A stretch of DNA of 64,000 bases from Virgibacillus dokdonensis (GCF_900166595.1 NZ_LT745762.1:55971-119970); one strand, 5' to 3'. Numbered from the stretch's first letter, positions 24,949 through 34,979 are shown. The notes: generated from the sequence alone by a model not told the origin. Program-made: numbers and translations.

Positions 24949-27639
24949 ATGAGTAACATTATTAGTATAAGAATTTATGAACAGCTTTTTTCTGAAAAGA
25001 TAGATAGATACATCGAAGAAACAGAAAAAAAATTCAGTCATATACTATTAAGTAATTTTAGTAAAGATACAAAAGATATGGTCGTAGAAAAAATCGAAGT
25101 CCTAAGTGGTAAATTTATGCTCGAAGATTTTCACGAAAATTTCAAAAACAAAAAAGAAAATAATGAATGCAAAGATGCCAAAATCAATGATTACGTAAAT
25201 AAATTAGACATACAATCAGATAAATTTAAAAACTTAAGATGTATCCTAGATAATAACATTACAAACCTTATGGAATTTTACAATAATATACTGAAAAATT
25301 ATTGTAATAATAGAGAAGATATATTTCCTAATCAAGATGTTAAAATAAACTACATTGCTGTTGACAAGGGAGATACTCACAATAATGGAAAAACCGTAGT
25401 AGTATTGTTTTTAAATAACGGTACAAAACTTGTTTATAAACCAAGAAACCTAGAAAGCGATATCTTTTATTATAAACTATTAAAAAAATTTAATTATGAT
25501 AATAACAGTAAGTTAAAAACACCTAAAATATTTAATTATAATTCCCATGCGTGGCAAGAGTTTATAGATTATACAAATTGTAATACCACCAAAGAAATTG
25601 AATCGTATTATTATCATTTGGGAATTCATATTTTCTACACATATATGTTAAGATCCAATGACATTCATTATGAAAACATAATAAGTACTTCTAATAATCC
25701 CGTTATTATTGACCTAGAAACGATTATGCAAGGTACTATCAACTTCGATCATAATCACGTAATAAAAAATAATCCCTTCTTTTTAAACGATAGCATCTTG
25801 CAAAGTTTGTTGTTTGACTACGCTACTTCTTTTAATGGAGAAGGTATAACATTTTTAGGCGGTACTACAAATCAAACATTAGCACCTAAAACCGAAGAAA
25901 TTCTAGTTGATAAAAACACGGATACTATGCGTTATGTTTATAAAGAATATTTTACAAATAAAAGCATAAATATACCCAAATATAAAGAGAAATTTATGGA
26001 AATTTATTCTTTCAAAGAAGAAGTTTTGAGAGGATTTAATACAGCATATTTGTATACAGTTAAAAATAAACAAGAATTCAAAGAAATACTGTCCATTTAT
26101 CCAACTTTTAATGTAAGATATGTTCTTAAGCCAACATATACCTATGCTACATATATAGAATTTTTAAAACAAAGCCATTCAAAAAGTAGCACTGAACTTT
26201 ACAGTATACTTCAGAATTCAAATGTTCATTATAAATCCAAAGATATTATAACTAATTTAGAATATAAAAGCCTTTTAAACTATGATATACCTTACTTTAC
26301 TGTAAATATAGATGAAAAAAGCATTAAAAGTCCAACTTCTAATGAGAAAGTAGTTTTGGATTTTTTTGATAAAACACCTAGAGAAGAGACTTCATTAAGA
26401 ATAAATAAATTATCACTTATGGACTTGAAAGAGCAGTCCAATTTATTAGATTTAGCCATAGATGCATATAAAGAGAATAGTTTAAATAAAGTTGAGGTTC
26501 ATTCACTTAAAAAGCTGCCTGATAAAAAAGATATTAACCATGAAATCAAAAAAATAGTTTCAAATACGGATAATTTTTCATTACTATTTAGCCTTCGCCA
26601 TAATAGTAATGGGGAAGCAATTATTAGCCCTATTAGCTACAATTTATATGACGGTTTAGGAGGCATAGCGTTATTACTTAATTATTGGATAGTAAAAAAT
26701 AAGAAAGATTATTTATACAGCTTAAAGGAAATAAATAAATCTATTGAAAATCTATATAAAATAGATAAAACCAAGAATTTTTCAATTTACCATGGAAAAT
26801 TTTCCTATTTTAAGTATATATATATTCTTAATGAAATTTCTGAAGAAGATCTAATAAACGAAAATGTCAAAAATTTGTTAGAACTAATAAAGGAATATAA
26901 TACACATATAGCTAATAGCTGGTACCCCATAGATTATATAAGCGGTCTGACTGGGATTATATCACTATTAATTGACTATTATACTTCTACCGGGCATAAA
27001 GAAATATTATATGCAATAGAAGATTTTAAAGATTTATTACTATCCAAATCTAAAGTGTCTAATGATGAGATATTTTGGAATCAGGATGCTAAAGATTTGA
27101 AAATGAATCCAGGCTTAGCTCATGGCACTTCAGGTATAGCATTAACTTTAGCAAAATATGTCCACTTCATTCATAAAGATGAACAAATTATTAATACAGT
27201 AGAAAAAATTTTAATTTATGAAGATAAAGCTTTAAGTTTTAAAGAATCCACTATTTGGTGTAACGGTCTCTCTGGCATATTACTAGCAAGAATGTTAATT
27301 CAACACTATATTCCATCTCTTAAAATAACCTACATGGAAGAACTAACAGAAATCCTCTGTCAAGACGTATCTAATTTAAATAACAGAAAAAGCGTATGTC
27401 ATGGCATACATGGAAACATGCTAGTGTTAAAGGCCATAGAATTTCTTAGAGAAAATTCTTTTCCTGATATTGAACAGTGGAACAAAGGATTGCGTATACA
27501 TACAATGAGCTATTCTTGGGATTCTGGCTTTTCATATCCAAATAGTAATACAGGTTTCTTTCTTGGAAAAAGTGGACAATTATTTGACATTATTCTAAAT
27601 GTAAAGGATTACAAATTAGCTTTATATATTATGAGTTAA
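24949..27639 (+). CDS. lanM: Class II lanthipeptide synthetase, beta side (LanM2)
   Basis: An 896-residue LanM, somewhat short for the family. The dehydratase domain has DKGDTHNNGKTVVVLF (about 138-153), VYKPRNLESDIFYYK, and IHYENIISTSNNPVIIDLET (about 238-257). The cyclase domain has GLAHGTSGIALTL (about 722), WCNGLSGIL (about 770, zinc Cys) and SVCHGIHGNML (about 815, zinc Cys and His). The N-terminal region and cyclase are quite different from LanM1, so the two enzymes probably diverged long ago and each is dedicated to one peptide. Its 3' end overlaps the convergent histidine kinase gene by 18 bases. Confidence 0.94.
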   Translation: MSNIISIRIYEQLFSEKIDRYIEETEKKFSHILLSNFSKDTKDMVVEKIEVLSGKFMLEDFHENFKNKKENNECKDAKINDYVNKLDIQSDKFKNLRCILDNNITNLMEFYNNILKNYCNNREDIFPNQDVKINYIAVDKGDTHNNGKTVVVLFLNNGTKLVYKPRNLESDIFYYKLLKKFNYDNNSKLKTPKIFNYNSHAWQEFIDYTNCNTTKEIESYYYHLGIHIFYTYMLRSNDIHYENIISTSNNPVIIDLETIMQGTINFDHNHVIKNNPFFLNDSILQSLLFDYATSFNGEGITFLGGTTNQTLAPKTEEILVDKNTDTMRYVYKEYFTNKSINIPKYKEKFMEIYSFKEEVLRGFNTAYLYTVKNKQEFKEILSIYPTFNVRYVLKPTYTYATYIEFLKQSHSKSSTELYSILQNSNVHYKSKDIITNLEYKSLLNYDIPYFTVNIDEKSIKSPTSNEKVVLDFFDKTPREETSLRINKLSLMDLKEQSNLLDLAIDAYKENSLNKVEVHSLKKLPDKKDINHEIKKIVSNTDNFSLLFSLRHNSNGEAIISPISYNLYDGLGGIALLLNYWIVKNKKDYLYSLKEINKSIENLYKIDKTKNFSIYHGKFSYFKYIYILNEISEEDLINENVKNLLELIKEYNTHIANSWYPIDYISGLTGIISLLIDYYTSTGHKEILYAIEDFKDLLLSKSKVSNDEIFWNQDAKDLKMNPGLAHGTSGIALTLAKYVHFIHKDEQIINTVEKILIYEDKALSFKESTIWCNGLSGILLARMLIQHYIPSLKITYMEELTEILCQDVSNLNNRKSVCHGIHGNMLVLKAIEFLRENSFPDIEQWNKGLRIHTMSYSWDSGFSYPNSNTGFFLGKSGQLFDIILNVKDYKLALYIMS

Positions 27640-28629
27640 GGTTATTCTAGTACCAAACTTATCACTATTTATTGAGATTCCAAGTTCTAATAAACTGGGA
27701 ATCTCCTTAATTATGGTTAGCCCTTTGCCATTAGAAAGATCTTTCTCTGGATAATCAAACCCTATACCATTATCTACAATAATCAAACGCTCGTATTTTT
27801 TCTCCTTTATCGCTTTTATTTCTACAGCACTCGCTTTTGAATGGTAAAGAACATTTTGTAATATATTATCAAACAATCTTTCAAACCATATTTTATCTAA
27901 AACCCAAATAATACTTGAATCAATATTCATATTACACTGTATTTGCTTATGATTGAAGGCATTGTTCCATTTCTGTAAAATCTGATGTAAAAAATCAGTT
28001 AAAACGACAGGCTCTTTTTTAATAATTATAGAATCAGAATTCAAATAATTTTTATGATAAATCCTATCACTAAGTGTTGAGATAATATTTACATTTTTGG
28101 TTATTTCTTCTATTGCTTTATTTATATTTTTGCCTGTCTGAATATAGTATAAGTTAATATTAATAATTGAAAGGGGCGTCTTAATATCATGAGAAAGCTG
28201 ATCTAAGTATTTTTTTCTTATTTCTTCTGATTCATTATACTTTTTTTGATTGTATTGTAATTTTTCTATTAATATATTAATTGACTCACTTAAATATCTA
28301 ATTTCATCAAATTTTAAACTTGAAATGGAAACAAAGTCTGAAATATCTTGCTCTTCAGCTATATCTCGTATTAGTTTTGAAAGATTAGTAATTTCAAGCG
28401 ATATATTTTTAAGAGTCTTGGAAAGGAAATATACGTATAATAAAATCAATATAAAAAAAAGAGAAAATATATATATATAGTTCTCATCAGATTTAAAAGG
28501 CGTATCCGTACCGCTCATAAAATTGTACAATACATGTATTCCATATACCGTGTAGTTAGAAACTATAAAAGCAAAAGGGAAAAACAAAATAGAAATTAAT
28601 GTTATTAAATATACTTTTTTGTAAAACAT
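27622..28629 (-). CDS. lanK: Sensor histidine kinase of the lanthipeptide locus
   Basis: A 335-residue membrane kinase. Two membrane helices (about 8-28 and 47-66) frame a short outside loop of about 18-20 residues, so sensing may occur in or at the membrane. The DHp domain has LSHDIKTPLSIIN (phospho-acceptor His about 153). The ATPase domain has the N-box (FDNILQNVLYHSK), DNGIGFDYP and GKGLTIIKEI. The kinase is cotranscribed with the response regulator (9-base gap). It likely senses the mature peptides or cell-wall stress and induces the locus; this is inferred from position. Confidence 0.85.
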   Translation of the reverse strand: MFYKKVYLITLISILFFPFAFIVSNYTVYGIHVLYNFMSGTDTPFKSDENYIYIFSLFFILILLYVYFLSKTLKNISLEITNLSKLIRDIAEEQDISDFVSISSLKFDEIRYLSESINILIEKLQYNQKKYNESEEIRKKYLDQLSHDIKTPLSIININLYYIQTGKNINKAIEEITKNVNIISTLSDRIYHKNYLNSDSIIIKKEPVVLTDFLHQILQKWNNAFNHKQIQCNMNIDSSIIWVLDKIWFERLFDNILQNVLYHSKASAVEIKAIKEKKYERLIIVDNGIGFDYPEKDLSNGKGLTIIKEIPSLLELGISINSDKFGTRITLTHNI

Positions 28630-28638
28630 ATTTACTCC

Positions 28639-29313
28639 TTAATGAGTTGACATTTTATAACCATATCCGTAAATTGTATGAATAATGTCCCCATTGATAT
28701 CTACTTTATTTCTTAAATTATTTATATAAACATTTAGAGAATTTGCTTTATCATTATAATCAATCCCCCAAATATGTTCAATGATCTGTTCTTTAGATAA
28801 ACAAAGACCTATATTATTATATAAATAAAAAAAAAGCTTTTTTTCTGTGTTGCTTAACTTAATCTCTTTCCTTTTTTTACTATCCAAAACGCTTTGTATA
28901 GATTTATTAACCAGCAGACCGTTTAAATAATAATATTCACTATATTTATTACTCAATAAATTCTCTAATCGAGCTATAAGTTCTAAAGGCTCAAATGGTT
29001 TAGGTATAAATTCCTCCCCTAATTCCAATCCTCTAATTTTATCCTCTAATTGGCTGTGAGCGGTTAAAAACACTACTGGTTTTTGAGGAAATAACAATTT
29101 TATCTTTTTACAAATTTCATATCCATTGTCAAAAGGAATTTCAATATCTAATAAAAAAATGTCTATATGTTCTAATTTGGAGTAAGTAAATCGGTTATCG
29201 GTTTGAATAAAAACATTAGCAAAATACTCACTTAAAAATTCACGCAGAAATTCAGATATGTATTTATCGTCTTCTAGTACAAAAATATTTAATGCTTTCG
29301 TTATATTTTTCAT
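28639..29313 (-). CDS. lanR: OmpR-type response regulator of the lanthipeptide locus
   Basis: A 224-residue regulator. The receiver domain has acidic residues EDD (about 15-17), the phospho-acceptor Asp in IFLLDIEIPF (about 56), and Lys in FIPKPFEPLELI. The C-terminal winged helix has KEIKLSNTEKKLFFYL, LSKEQIIEHIWG and LNVYINNLRNKVD, then TIYGYGYKM. The receiver's usual GADDY is changed to GEEFI. It is the first gene of a leftward pair with the kinase. It is a probable activator of the lanA promoters. Confidence 0.88.
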   Translation of the reverse strand: MKNITKALNIFVLEDDKYISEFLREFLSEYFANVFIQTDNRFTYSKLEHIDIFLLDIEIPFDNGYEICKKIKLLFPQKPVVFLTAHSQLEDKIRGLELGEEFIPKPFEPLELIARLENLLSNKYSEYYYLNGLLVNKSIQSVLDSKKRKEIKLSNTEKKLFFYLYNNIGLCLSKEQIIEHIWGIDYNDKANSLNVYINNLRNKVDINGDIIHTIYGYGYKMSTH

Positions 29314-29583
29314 AAGCCTAATCTTCCTCCGTAAACTTATTTCTTTTAATTAAAAAAATCGTATGTACAGAGAGGTTACACTAGGTGAAGCATCAAAGTA
29401 ACCCATCATATAAAGAGAAATTAAACAAATATCTTTACGCGGAGAAGTTGACATGATACTTTATTTCAAAGTATTTTAAAACCTGAAAAACCCTGAATTT
29501 TATATAATTAAATTATTGAGAAAATAAAACGTTTTCATTAATATAATAGCAAATAATAACAGAGATAATCAACTGCCAAAACA

Positions 29584-29718
29584 TTAAAAGCCGTATTTAA
29601 TGAATAGGGAATCGTAGGCGTTTTCTTCCACTAGCTGTTGTTCCTTGTCTTCTAATAAAGAGCCTAACTCTGCAACACTTCTGCTTTTTCGAATTTCCTG
29701 GATGCTTATAATTTCCAC
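29584..29718 (-). pseudogene. Short gene fragment between the lan locus and the IS4 element
   Basis: A 44-codon open stretch on the minus strand beginning VEIISIQEIRKSRSVAELG and ending YDSLFIKYGF. The amino-acid pattern looks coding (amphipathic helix, charged residues), but there is no ribosome site or ATG, so it is probably the tail of a lost gene. The rest of 29314-29842 shows nothing I can name. Confidence 0.35.
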
Positions 29719-29842
29719 ATCTATTTCTCAATAAAATAATAAAGATGCTCTTATACAATCATTAAAAGAAAGAGAAAGAAATTAACAGGAGAAAAAGCAA
29801 CTAAAAAGAACTAGTGAAATTGGCTTGAGAAAGAGTGAAGAT

Positions 29843-31245
29843 CACTAGCATTGCATAAATATGGTTTGAAAATTCAGTAAACATCTTTGCAGGATTTTTT
29901 GCCAAAAAGACAAAGGCTAAACAAAGGTGGTCTGTCCATTTAGAAAAATTATACAATTAAACTATTAGCAACAACGACACTGTATGTATTTACGGAATAG
30001 ATCTATCGTCAAATCTGCGAATCCAGATGTACGCAGGTTTCCACAGCGCTTTATTTAACCAGCGGCTAATTCGGAGTAAGGACTTCTTACTCCTCATCTC
30101 TAACTGGATAAGTACATGTAAACAGTAAGCAATAAGTGCAAGGAAAATTTGATTTTGAATGGCAGTTTCGCTCATGCCATAAAAGTGTTTGATCTCTACA
30201 TGCTGTTTGAGCCACTTGAAAAATAGCTCAATGGTCCATCGTTGACGGTAAATTTCACTAATCTCTTCGGAGTCTAGATCGAAACGGTTAGTAATTAATC
30301 GTAGAATGTTTCCCTTTGTATCCACTACTTCAAGTAGGCGGAATACATTCTCTGTACGATTTTGCGTCGAACCGATGTAAACCATCTTGTCGGATAAAAC
30401 CGTAGAATCTTTAGGTATAGAAAATGATTCTACTTCACGAGTGATGGCGTTTTTCTTCAGTCTTGATACGAAAAAATAGCCTTCATCTGTCATTCGATCA
30501 AATCGTTCATAATCAACGTATCCACGGTCAAACACATACATGGCTTCTTTGTCGTCTACGAGAACTTCCAGTTGATTTCTGTCATGTTCTTTGGCTGTTG
30601 TAATCACTGCTTTTTCAGGATAGACGGTGTCTTTATTCATAAATACAAGTCGTAAATGTAGCTTAACTCCTGCTTTTGTTTTACGGAACTTTGCCCACTT
30701 ATGATTCGTTAAGTTTAATGGAAGCGTGCTAGAATCAATGATTTTCAATGGCATGTATTTCCCGTTTTTAAATTGGATGCCTTTTATTTTGTAAACAAGG
30801 TCCAAGAATAAATGGGAAAGGATCATTGGATTCATTTCATTATTCTTCCTTGATAGCTGAGATGTACTAATTGATTCAAACCCCAGTGCTTTTTGAAGTC
30901 CATCATCTATTAGGGCATCGCTCATTTCTTCCAAGCTCTCGAAGCCTTGCAGTTGGGCAAGTAACATGAGCTTTATATACGCTGCAGTTGTTAGTTTTTT
31001 TGTGTAGTAATCTTGTTTATTTTCTTCTACTTGTTCAAATAGTTTTTTCGTATTTATAGGTGAAACCCATTTACCAAATGATGATTTTAGTGTATTCTTG
31101 TCCATACGGATTATCCTTTACTTTTGGATTTGGACAGGAACCACCTGTACTTCCATTGTAAAGGATTTTTTTGTATCATGAACACGTAATTATTGAACAT
31201 TTTCAGTATTTTGAATCATCAGGTTTAATTAATGCAATGCTAGTG
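29843..31245 (-). mobile_element. IS4-family insertion sequence, complete copy 2
   Basis: A 1403-bp element. The left end CACTAGCATTGCAT and right end ATGCAATGCTAGTG are perfect inverted repeats of 14 bp with weaker similarity further in. A 9-bp target duplication AGTGAAGAT lies at 29834-29842 and 31246-31254. The element contains one transposase gene. It is nearly identical to the partial copy at 1-942 and in the same orientation. Because it has its own target duplication, it transposed by itself. Confidence 0.95.
29990..31105 (-). CDS. IS4-family transposase
   Basis: A 371-residue DDE transposase, full length. Catalytic residues: Asp in IDSSTLPL (about 123), Asp in YVFDRGYVDYERF (about 194), Glu in the YRQRWTIELFFKWLK signature (about 295), which fits the IS4 Y-x2-R-x3-E-x6-K rule. 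The N-terminal KSSFGKWVSPINTKK and SLEEMSDALIDDGLQKALGF segments are the family's DNA-end-binding helices. It is expected to be active. Confidence 0.93.
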   Translation of the reverse strand: MDKNTLKSSFGKWVSPINTKKLFEQVEENKQDYYTKKLTTAAYIKLMLLAQLQGFESLEEMSDALIDDGLQKALGFESISTSQLSRKNNEMNPMILSHLFLDLVYKIKGIQFKNGKYMPLKIIDSSTLPLNLTNHKWAKFRKTKAGVKLHLRLVFMNKDTVYPEKAVITTAKEHDRNQLEVLVDDKEAMYVFDRGYVDYERFDRMTDEGYFFVSRLKKNAITREVESFSIPKDSTVLSDKMVYIGSTQNRTENVFRLLEVVDTKGNILRLITNRFDLDSEEISEIYRQRWTIELFFKWLKQHVEIKHFYGMSETAIQNQIFLALIAYCLHVLIQLEMRSKKSLLRISRWLNKALWKPAYIWIRRFDDRSIP

Positions 31246-31438
31246 AGTGAAGATATAAGAATTGAAAACGTCGTAATCTATTCTTTCAACAAAAGGATAT
31301 TTAAATGAGTAAAGAAATAAGGGTCGATAAATATGAATTATGACTTTGTATTAAAAAATAGCATTTTTAATTATATTTAATTCTAGATATAATTATTTTA
31401 GACAGAAAGCTGGGAAGGTTTCGAGAGGATGACTGCTA

Positions 31439-32186
31439 ATGGGGATTAACTTTCATAACCAAAGAAATCGTATTACTTATACAACACGGAGAGCTGACAA
31501 TTCATGGATTAGAACAATAAACAAACTTATATCCATCAGAGAGATTTCAAAGGCTGCAGATATTGGATGCGGTGGAGGAATTTATTCTAAGGCAATGGCG
31601 GACATTGGTATAAGCTCTGTCACTGGTGTAGATTTTTCCAAGGCCATGCTTGAAGGGGCTAGAGAAAATTGTAAGGAATACAATAATATTTCATTTCAGT
31701 ATGGCAATGCTTTAGAAACAGGTTTAGATACTAACAGCTTTGACTTCGTTCTTGAAAGAGCACTCATACATCATATTAAAGACTTGCAAAGTTGTTTTAA
31801 AGAAGCTTACAGGGTTCTGAAAGATAACGGTTTTTATATTATTCAAGATCGCACCCCTGAAGATTGTTTGCTTGAAGGTAATGATAACCATATTAGAGGA
31901 TATTTCTTTGAATGCTTTCCAAAACTAACCAAAAAGGAAATTAATCGTAGGCACAACAGCCAAGTTGTAATTAGTATGTTAAAGGCAACAGGTTTTAAGG
32001 ATATCAAGCAAGTGAAGTTCTGGGAAATAAGAAAAATGCATGAAAATTAGAACAGGAAGAAGCATTTTACATGAACTAAACAACAAAGAATTGAAGTATT
32101 TAACAAAATATATTAATACGTTAATAACAACAGATAAAAGCATCGTTGAAAAAGATAGATGGGCAGTTTGGAGGGCATTGAAATAG
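31439..32186 (+). pseudogene. SAM-dependent methyltransferase, C-terminus out of frame
   Basis: Residues 1-203 (31439-32050) form a class I methyltransferase: AADIGCGGGIYSKAMADIG (SAM motif I), VTGVDFSKAML, and FDFVLERALIHHI. Translation then stops at RKMHEN. The usual end of the family continues in another frame from 32040 to 32186: RTGRSILHELNNKEL...SIVEKDRWAVWRALK. So a small deletion has removed some residues and shifted the frame near 32045. The truncated protein still has the whole SAM fold and could keep some activity. GAGAGG precedes the start. It sits next to the IS4 insertion. Confidence 0.75.
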
Positions 32187-32361
32187 TCAGTAGATTAATT
32201 TGTGGAAAAGGTATGACCGTATTTGACGAAATAAACGCACAACATTGCATCGGCCCTTTCGACGAGTCAGGGTCAGGGCCAATGCTGCTTGTATGAAAAG
32301 CTTATATAATGCTTTTCAGAGTAAATCCTGTAAAAACTAGCTGAATCATTATCCTATCCAT

Positions 32362-33426
32362 TTATTCCGCTTCTTCTAAGATAAACTTCACGGACTCTTT
32401 TAGACAATCGTCTGCTTGGACATAGTCACCGACCTTATCCATAAATGCGTGAATCATTCCGTTATAGCGTAGGCAATACACATCTGCGCCTGCTTGTTTT
32501 GCTTTTTCATAAAACGCGTCTCCTTGAAGGCGTAGTGCGTCATATTCCCCAGCAATATATAAAGTTCGTGGCATGTTTTTTAGTAAATTTCCCTCCACAT
32601 TATACGGTGAAATCATCCAGCTTTCTGCATCCGCACCTTGAATATACCATTGATCAATAAAATGAAAGAAATGCATAAATCCTTTTATATGCTTATGCAC
32701 CAAGTCTTTATGTTCATGTGCATGAATTGCAGATAAGTCATAAAAACGATTTAATAACGCTTCATTTTTCCCTTGATATACAACGGGATATATGGAAACG
32801 GCATAGTTAATATAGTTCGTACCATATAATCGATCTAATAAGGAAACGACATACGTTAAATTTCCCCCAGCTGAATCGCCCATGACGTTGATATGATTTG
32901 CATTTACTTTTAATTCCTCGTGGTGATGATGAATATAAACGACTGATTGATGTGCGTTTATAACAGCTTCTGGGTAGGGGTGTTCTGGTGCTAAGCCATA
33001 TTCTACAGAGAAAACACGTACCTCCGCCAAATCTGCTAACCGTCTACATGGTAAATCAACATTATTTAAAGAACCACCAAAAAAACCTCCCCCATGATAG
33101 AAAATGATGGCTGGTAATACGTCATTTGCTATATCTTTTTTTACATATGTTCGAACAGGGATACCCGCAAATTCCGTGTCTTCTATCATTAATTCATTTG
33201 TAGTAATATCTTTGGCGTTGGACCATCCGATTCCAGCACGCATCATCTCGACTGTAGGTTCACTCGTTTTTTCTTCTGAAGACGATTCCTCTCCAGTCAT
33301 ACTTAGCTCTTCAAGCGTACGTGGGTCGATATGACCTGACTCGTCTTTTCCCGGCACAGGCTTTACTTGCATTCGCGTATCATCTGTGTTCACAGTCTTC
33401 ATTAGCTGATCTGTGGTTACATTCAT
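32362..33426 (-). CDS. Alpha/beta hydrolase (acetyl-esterase/lipase type)
   Basis: A 354-residue esterase of the hormone-sensitive-lipase group. The oxyanion motif is YHGGGFFGGS (about 105-114), the nucleophile elbow GDSAGGN (about 183-189), with likely Asp in GEYDALR (about 291) and His in NGMIHAF (about 324). The reaction is hydrolysis of short-chain esters. About 90 residues precede the usual start of the fold and include an acidic, Ser/Glu-rich stretch (SMTGEESSSEEKTSE), which is unusual. The gene is monocistronic, with an imperfect palindrome (GGCCCT/AGGGCC near 32255-32280) downstream. Confidence 0.85.
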   Translation of the reverse strand: MNVTTDQLMKTVNTDDTRMQVKPVPGKDESGHIDPRTLEELSMTGEESSSEEKTSEPTVEMMRAGIGWSNAKDITTNELMIEDTEFAGIPVRTYVKKDIANDVLPAIIFYHGGGFFGGSLNNVDLPCRRLADLAEVRVFSVEYGLAPEHPYPEAVINAHQSVVYIHHHHEELKVNANHINVMGDSAGGNLTYVVSLLDRLYGTNYINYAVSIYPVVYQGKNEALLNRFYDLSAIHAHEHKDLVHKHIKGFMHFFHFIDQWYIQGADAESWMISPYNVEGNLLKNMPRTLYIAGEYDALRLQGDAFYEKAKQAGADVYCLRYNGMIHAFMDKVGDYVQADDCLKESVKFILEEAE

Positions 33427-33550
33427 GATAATCTTCCTTTCAAATAAATGGATTTGTTACTAAGAAACCGCTTTAATGAATGGAGTAATTGTTTTAAATA
33501 AGTATTTATGTTTAGGAATTAGGTTTTGCTCAAATTTCCATTACACCTCA

Positions 33551-33907
33551 TTATTTACGCAATATTTTCTCCATCGCTTTTCCCTTGGCTAATTCATCAA
33601 TCAGTTTATCCAAATAGCGAATTTCCTGCATCGTCGGTTCTTCAATGTCCTCCACTCGAACGCCACAAATAACTCCTTTAATGAAAACTCGTGAAGGATT
33701 TAATTGCGGAGCTTGCGCAAAAAAGGTCTCAAAATCAGTCTGTTTTTCCAGTTGTGCCTCTAACTCTTCTTGGTTATATCCTGTTAACCACCGAATGACC
33801 TCATCAACTTCTGCTTTACTACGTCCTTTTTTCTCTGCTTTCGTTACATAATGCGGATAAACACTGGCGAAACGCATCGTATAAATCTTATGTTTCGTCA
33901 TCATCAT
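33551..33907 (-). CDS. DUF2200 family protein
   Basis: A 118-residue protein matching the DUF2200 pattern: [23 protein letters not shown], then [11 protein letters not shown], and [38 protein letters not shown]. The function of this family is unknown. It is cytosolic, small and basic. It has no operon partner; the WYL regulator lies 106 bases upstream on the same strand. Confidence 0.85.
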   Translation of the reverse strand: MMMTKHKIYTMRFASVYPHYVTKAEKKGRSKAEVDEVIRWLTGYNQEELEAQLEKQTDFETFFAQAPQLNPSRVFIKGVICGVRVEDIEEPTMQEIRYLDKLIDELAKGKAMEKILRK

Positions 33908-34013
33908 ACACGCCCTTATTTTTATATTTGCCTCATTTTAACACGAAAAATAGTCAAAAATCACCTAACACAGTAATCGTTACCCTCATTCTTGAACAAT
34001 CCATAGAGCAAAC

Positions 34014-34979
34014 CTATTCGACACTTTGATAGTATTCAATAACAGACTTAGCAAGCGCTACGATTTTATTTGGAAGGTCCTTTGGCGAAATCACCTTCAG
34101 TTTATTTCCAAACCCTAATAGAAATTCAATCGCCTCTTGCTCATCATGAAAACGTACAGTCGCTGCTATCTGTTGACCATCACGTTGATGCTCAGTTTCT
34201 ATAACTTGAACAAACTTACCTGTAAACTGAAGCCGCTTCATTATTTCTGGGTCTACTTTTACTTGCACATCATACTTAGGTAGGTTTTGAATAAAATCTG
34301 TTTTTGACTGTTCCCAATATGCCGCTAAGTTAAAATCCTGTGGTCTATCAAAAGCTTCCTCTTCCACCTTCGCATGGTGTATGCGTGAAATCCTATAATT
34401 ACGTAGCTCTCCATTTCTTAATGCGACTAGATACCAGTTACTCCCTTTCGCCACCAACCCTAATGGCTCAACTAATCTTTCTTTTCGTTCACCATTAGCT
34501 TGTTCATAATGCATGCGTAACTTTTTACTTTCCCAAACAGCTTGTTGAACAATTTTAAGAGCGCCCACTTTTCCCTCGGATTGTCGCCAAGTGCTCGCAT
34601 CGATGTGAATTCTTTCCCACATGGTTTGCGCTTCGTTACGATACGTATTTGGTATGGCTGCAAATAATTTTTCCCTCGTATCTAATGCTTGGCTATTTAA
34701 CCCTAAATCCTCAAGTAATTTTCCTGAAGGGAAGAGAAATAGGGATTTCATGTCATCTATATGTAAGCCACTTAAGGTACTGCGAAAGTTATCTAACAGA
34801 CGCCATCCTCCCTCCTTCCCCTTTTCCGATACAACAGGAATCCCCGCAGTACTTAATGCGTCCATATCTCTTAGAATCGTTCTAACGGAAACTTCTAATT
34901 CACTAGCTAAATCCCTCGCCGTCATTTTCCCTCTATTTTGCAACAAAATCATAATCGTCATTAATCGATCTGCTCGCAT
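34014..34979 (-). CDS. WYL-domain transcriptional regulator (YafY type)
   Basis: A 321-residue regulator. The N-terminal DeoR-like helix-turn-helix is RLMTIMILLQNRGKMTARDL, then LEVSVRTILRDMDALSTAGIPV (about 25-47). The WYL domain follows at about 140-210 (RKERLVEPLGLVAKGSNWYLVAL), then the WCX-type C-terminus (VRFHDEQEAIEFLLGFG). WYL proteins bind small ligands or nucleic acid ends. It is divergent from the reductase at 35085 with about 105 bases between starts, so it probably controls that gene. Confidence 0.88.
   Translation of the reverse strand: MRADRLMTIMILLQNRGKMTARDLASELEVSVRTILRDMDALSTAGIPVVSEKGKEGGWRLLDNFRSTLSGLHIDDMKSLFLFPSGKLLEDLGLNSQALDTREKLFAAIPNTYRNEAQTMWERIHIDASTWRQSEGKVGALKIVQQAVWESKKLRMHYEQANGERKERLVEPLGLVAKGSNWYLVALRNGELRNYRISRIHHAKVEEEAFDRPQDFNLAAYWEQSKTDFIQNLPKYDVQVKVDPEIMKRLQFTGKFVQVIETEHQRDGQQIAATVRFHDEQEAIEFLLGFGNKLKVISPKDLPNKIVALAKSVIEYYQSVE

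Noticed and set aside
17320..29313. A LanP-type subtilase in the locus
   Set aside because: Every intact gene of the locus is accounted for; none shows the Asp-His-Ser motifs of a subtilase.
1..31245. Composite transposon made of the two IS4 copies
   Set aside because: The second copy has its own perfect 9-bp target duplication, so it inserted alone. The flanks of the first copy do not match as expected for a joint event, as far as the right side shows.
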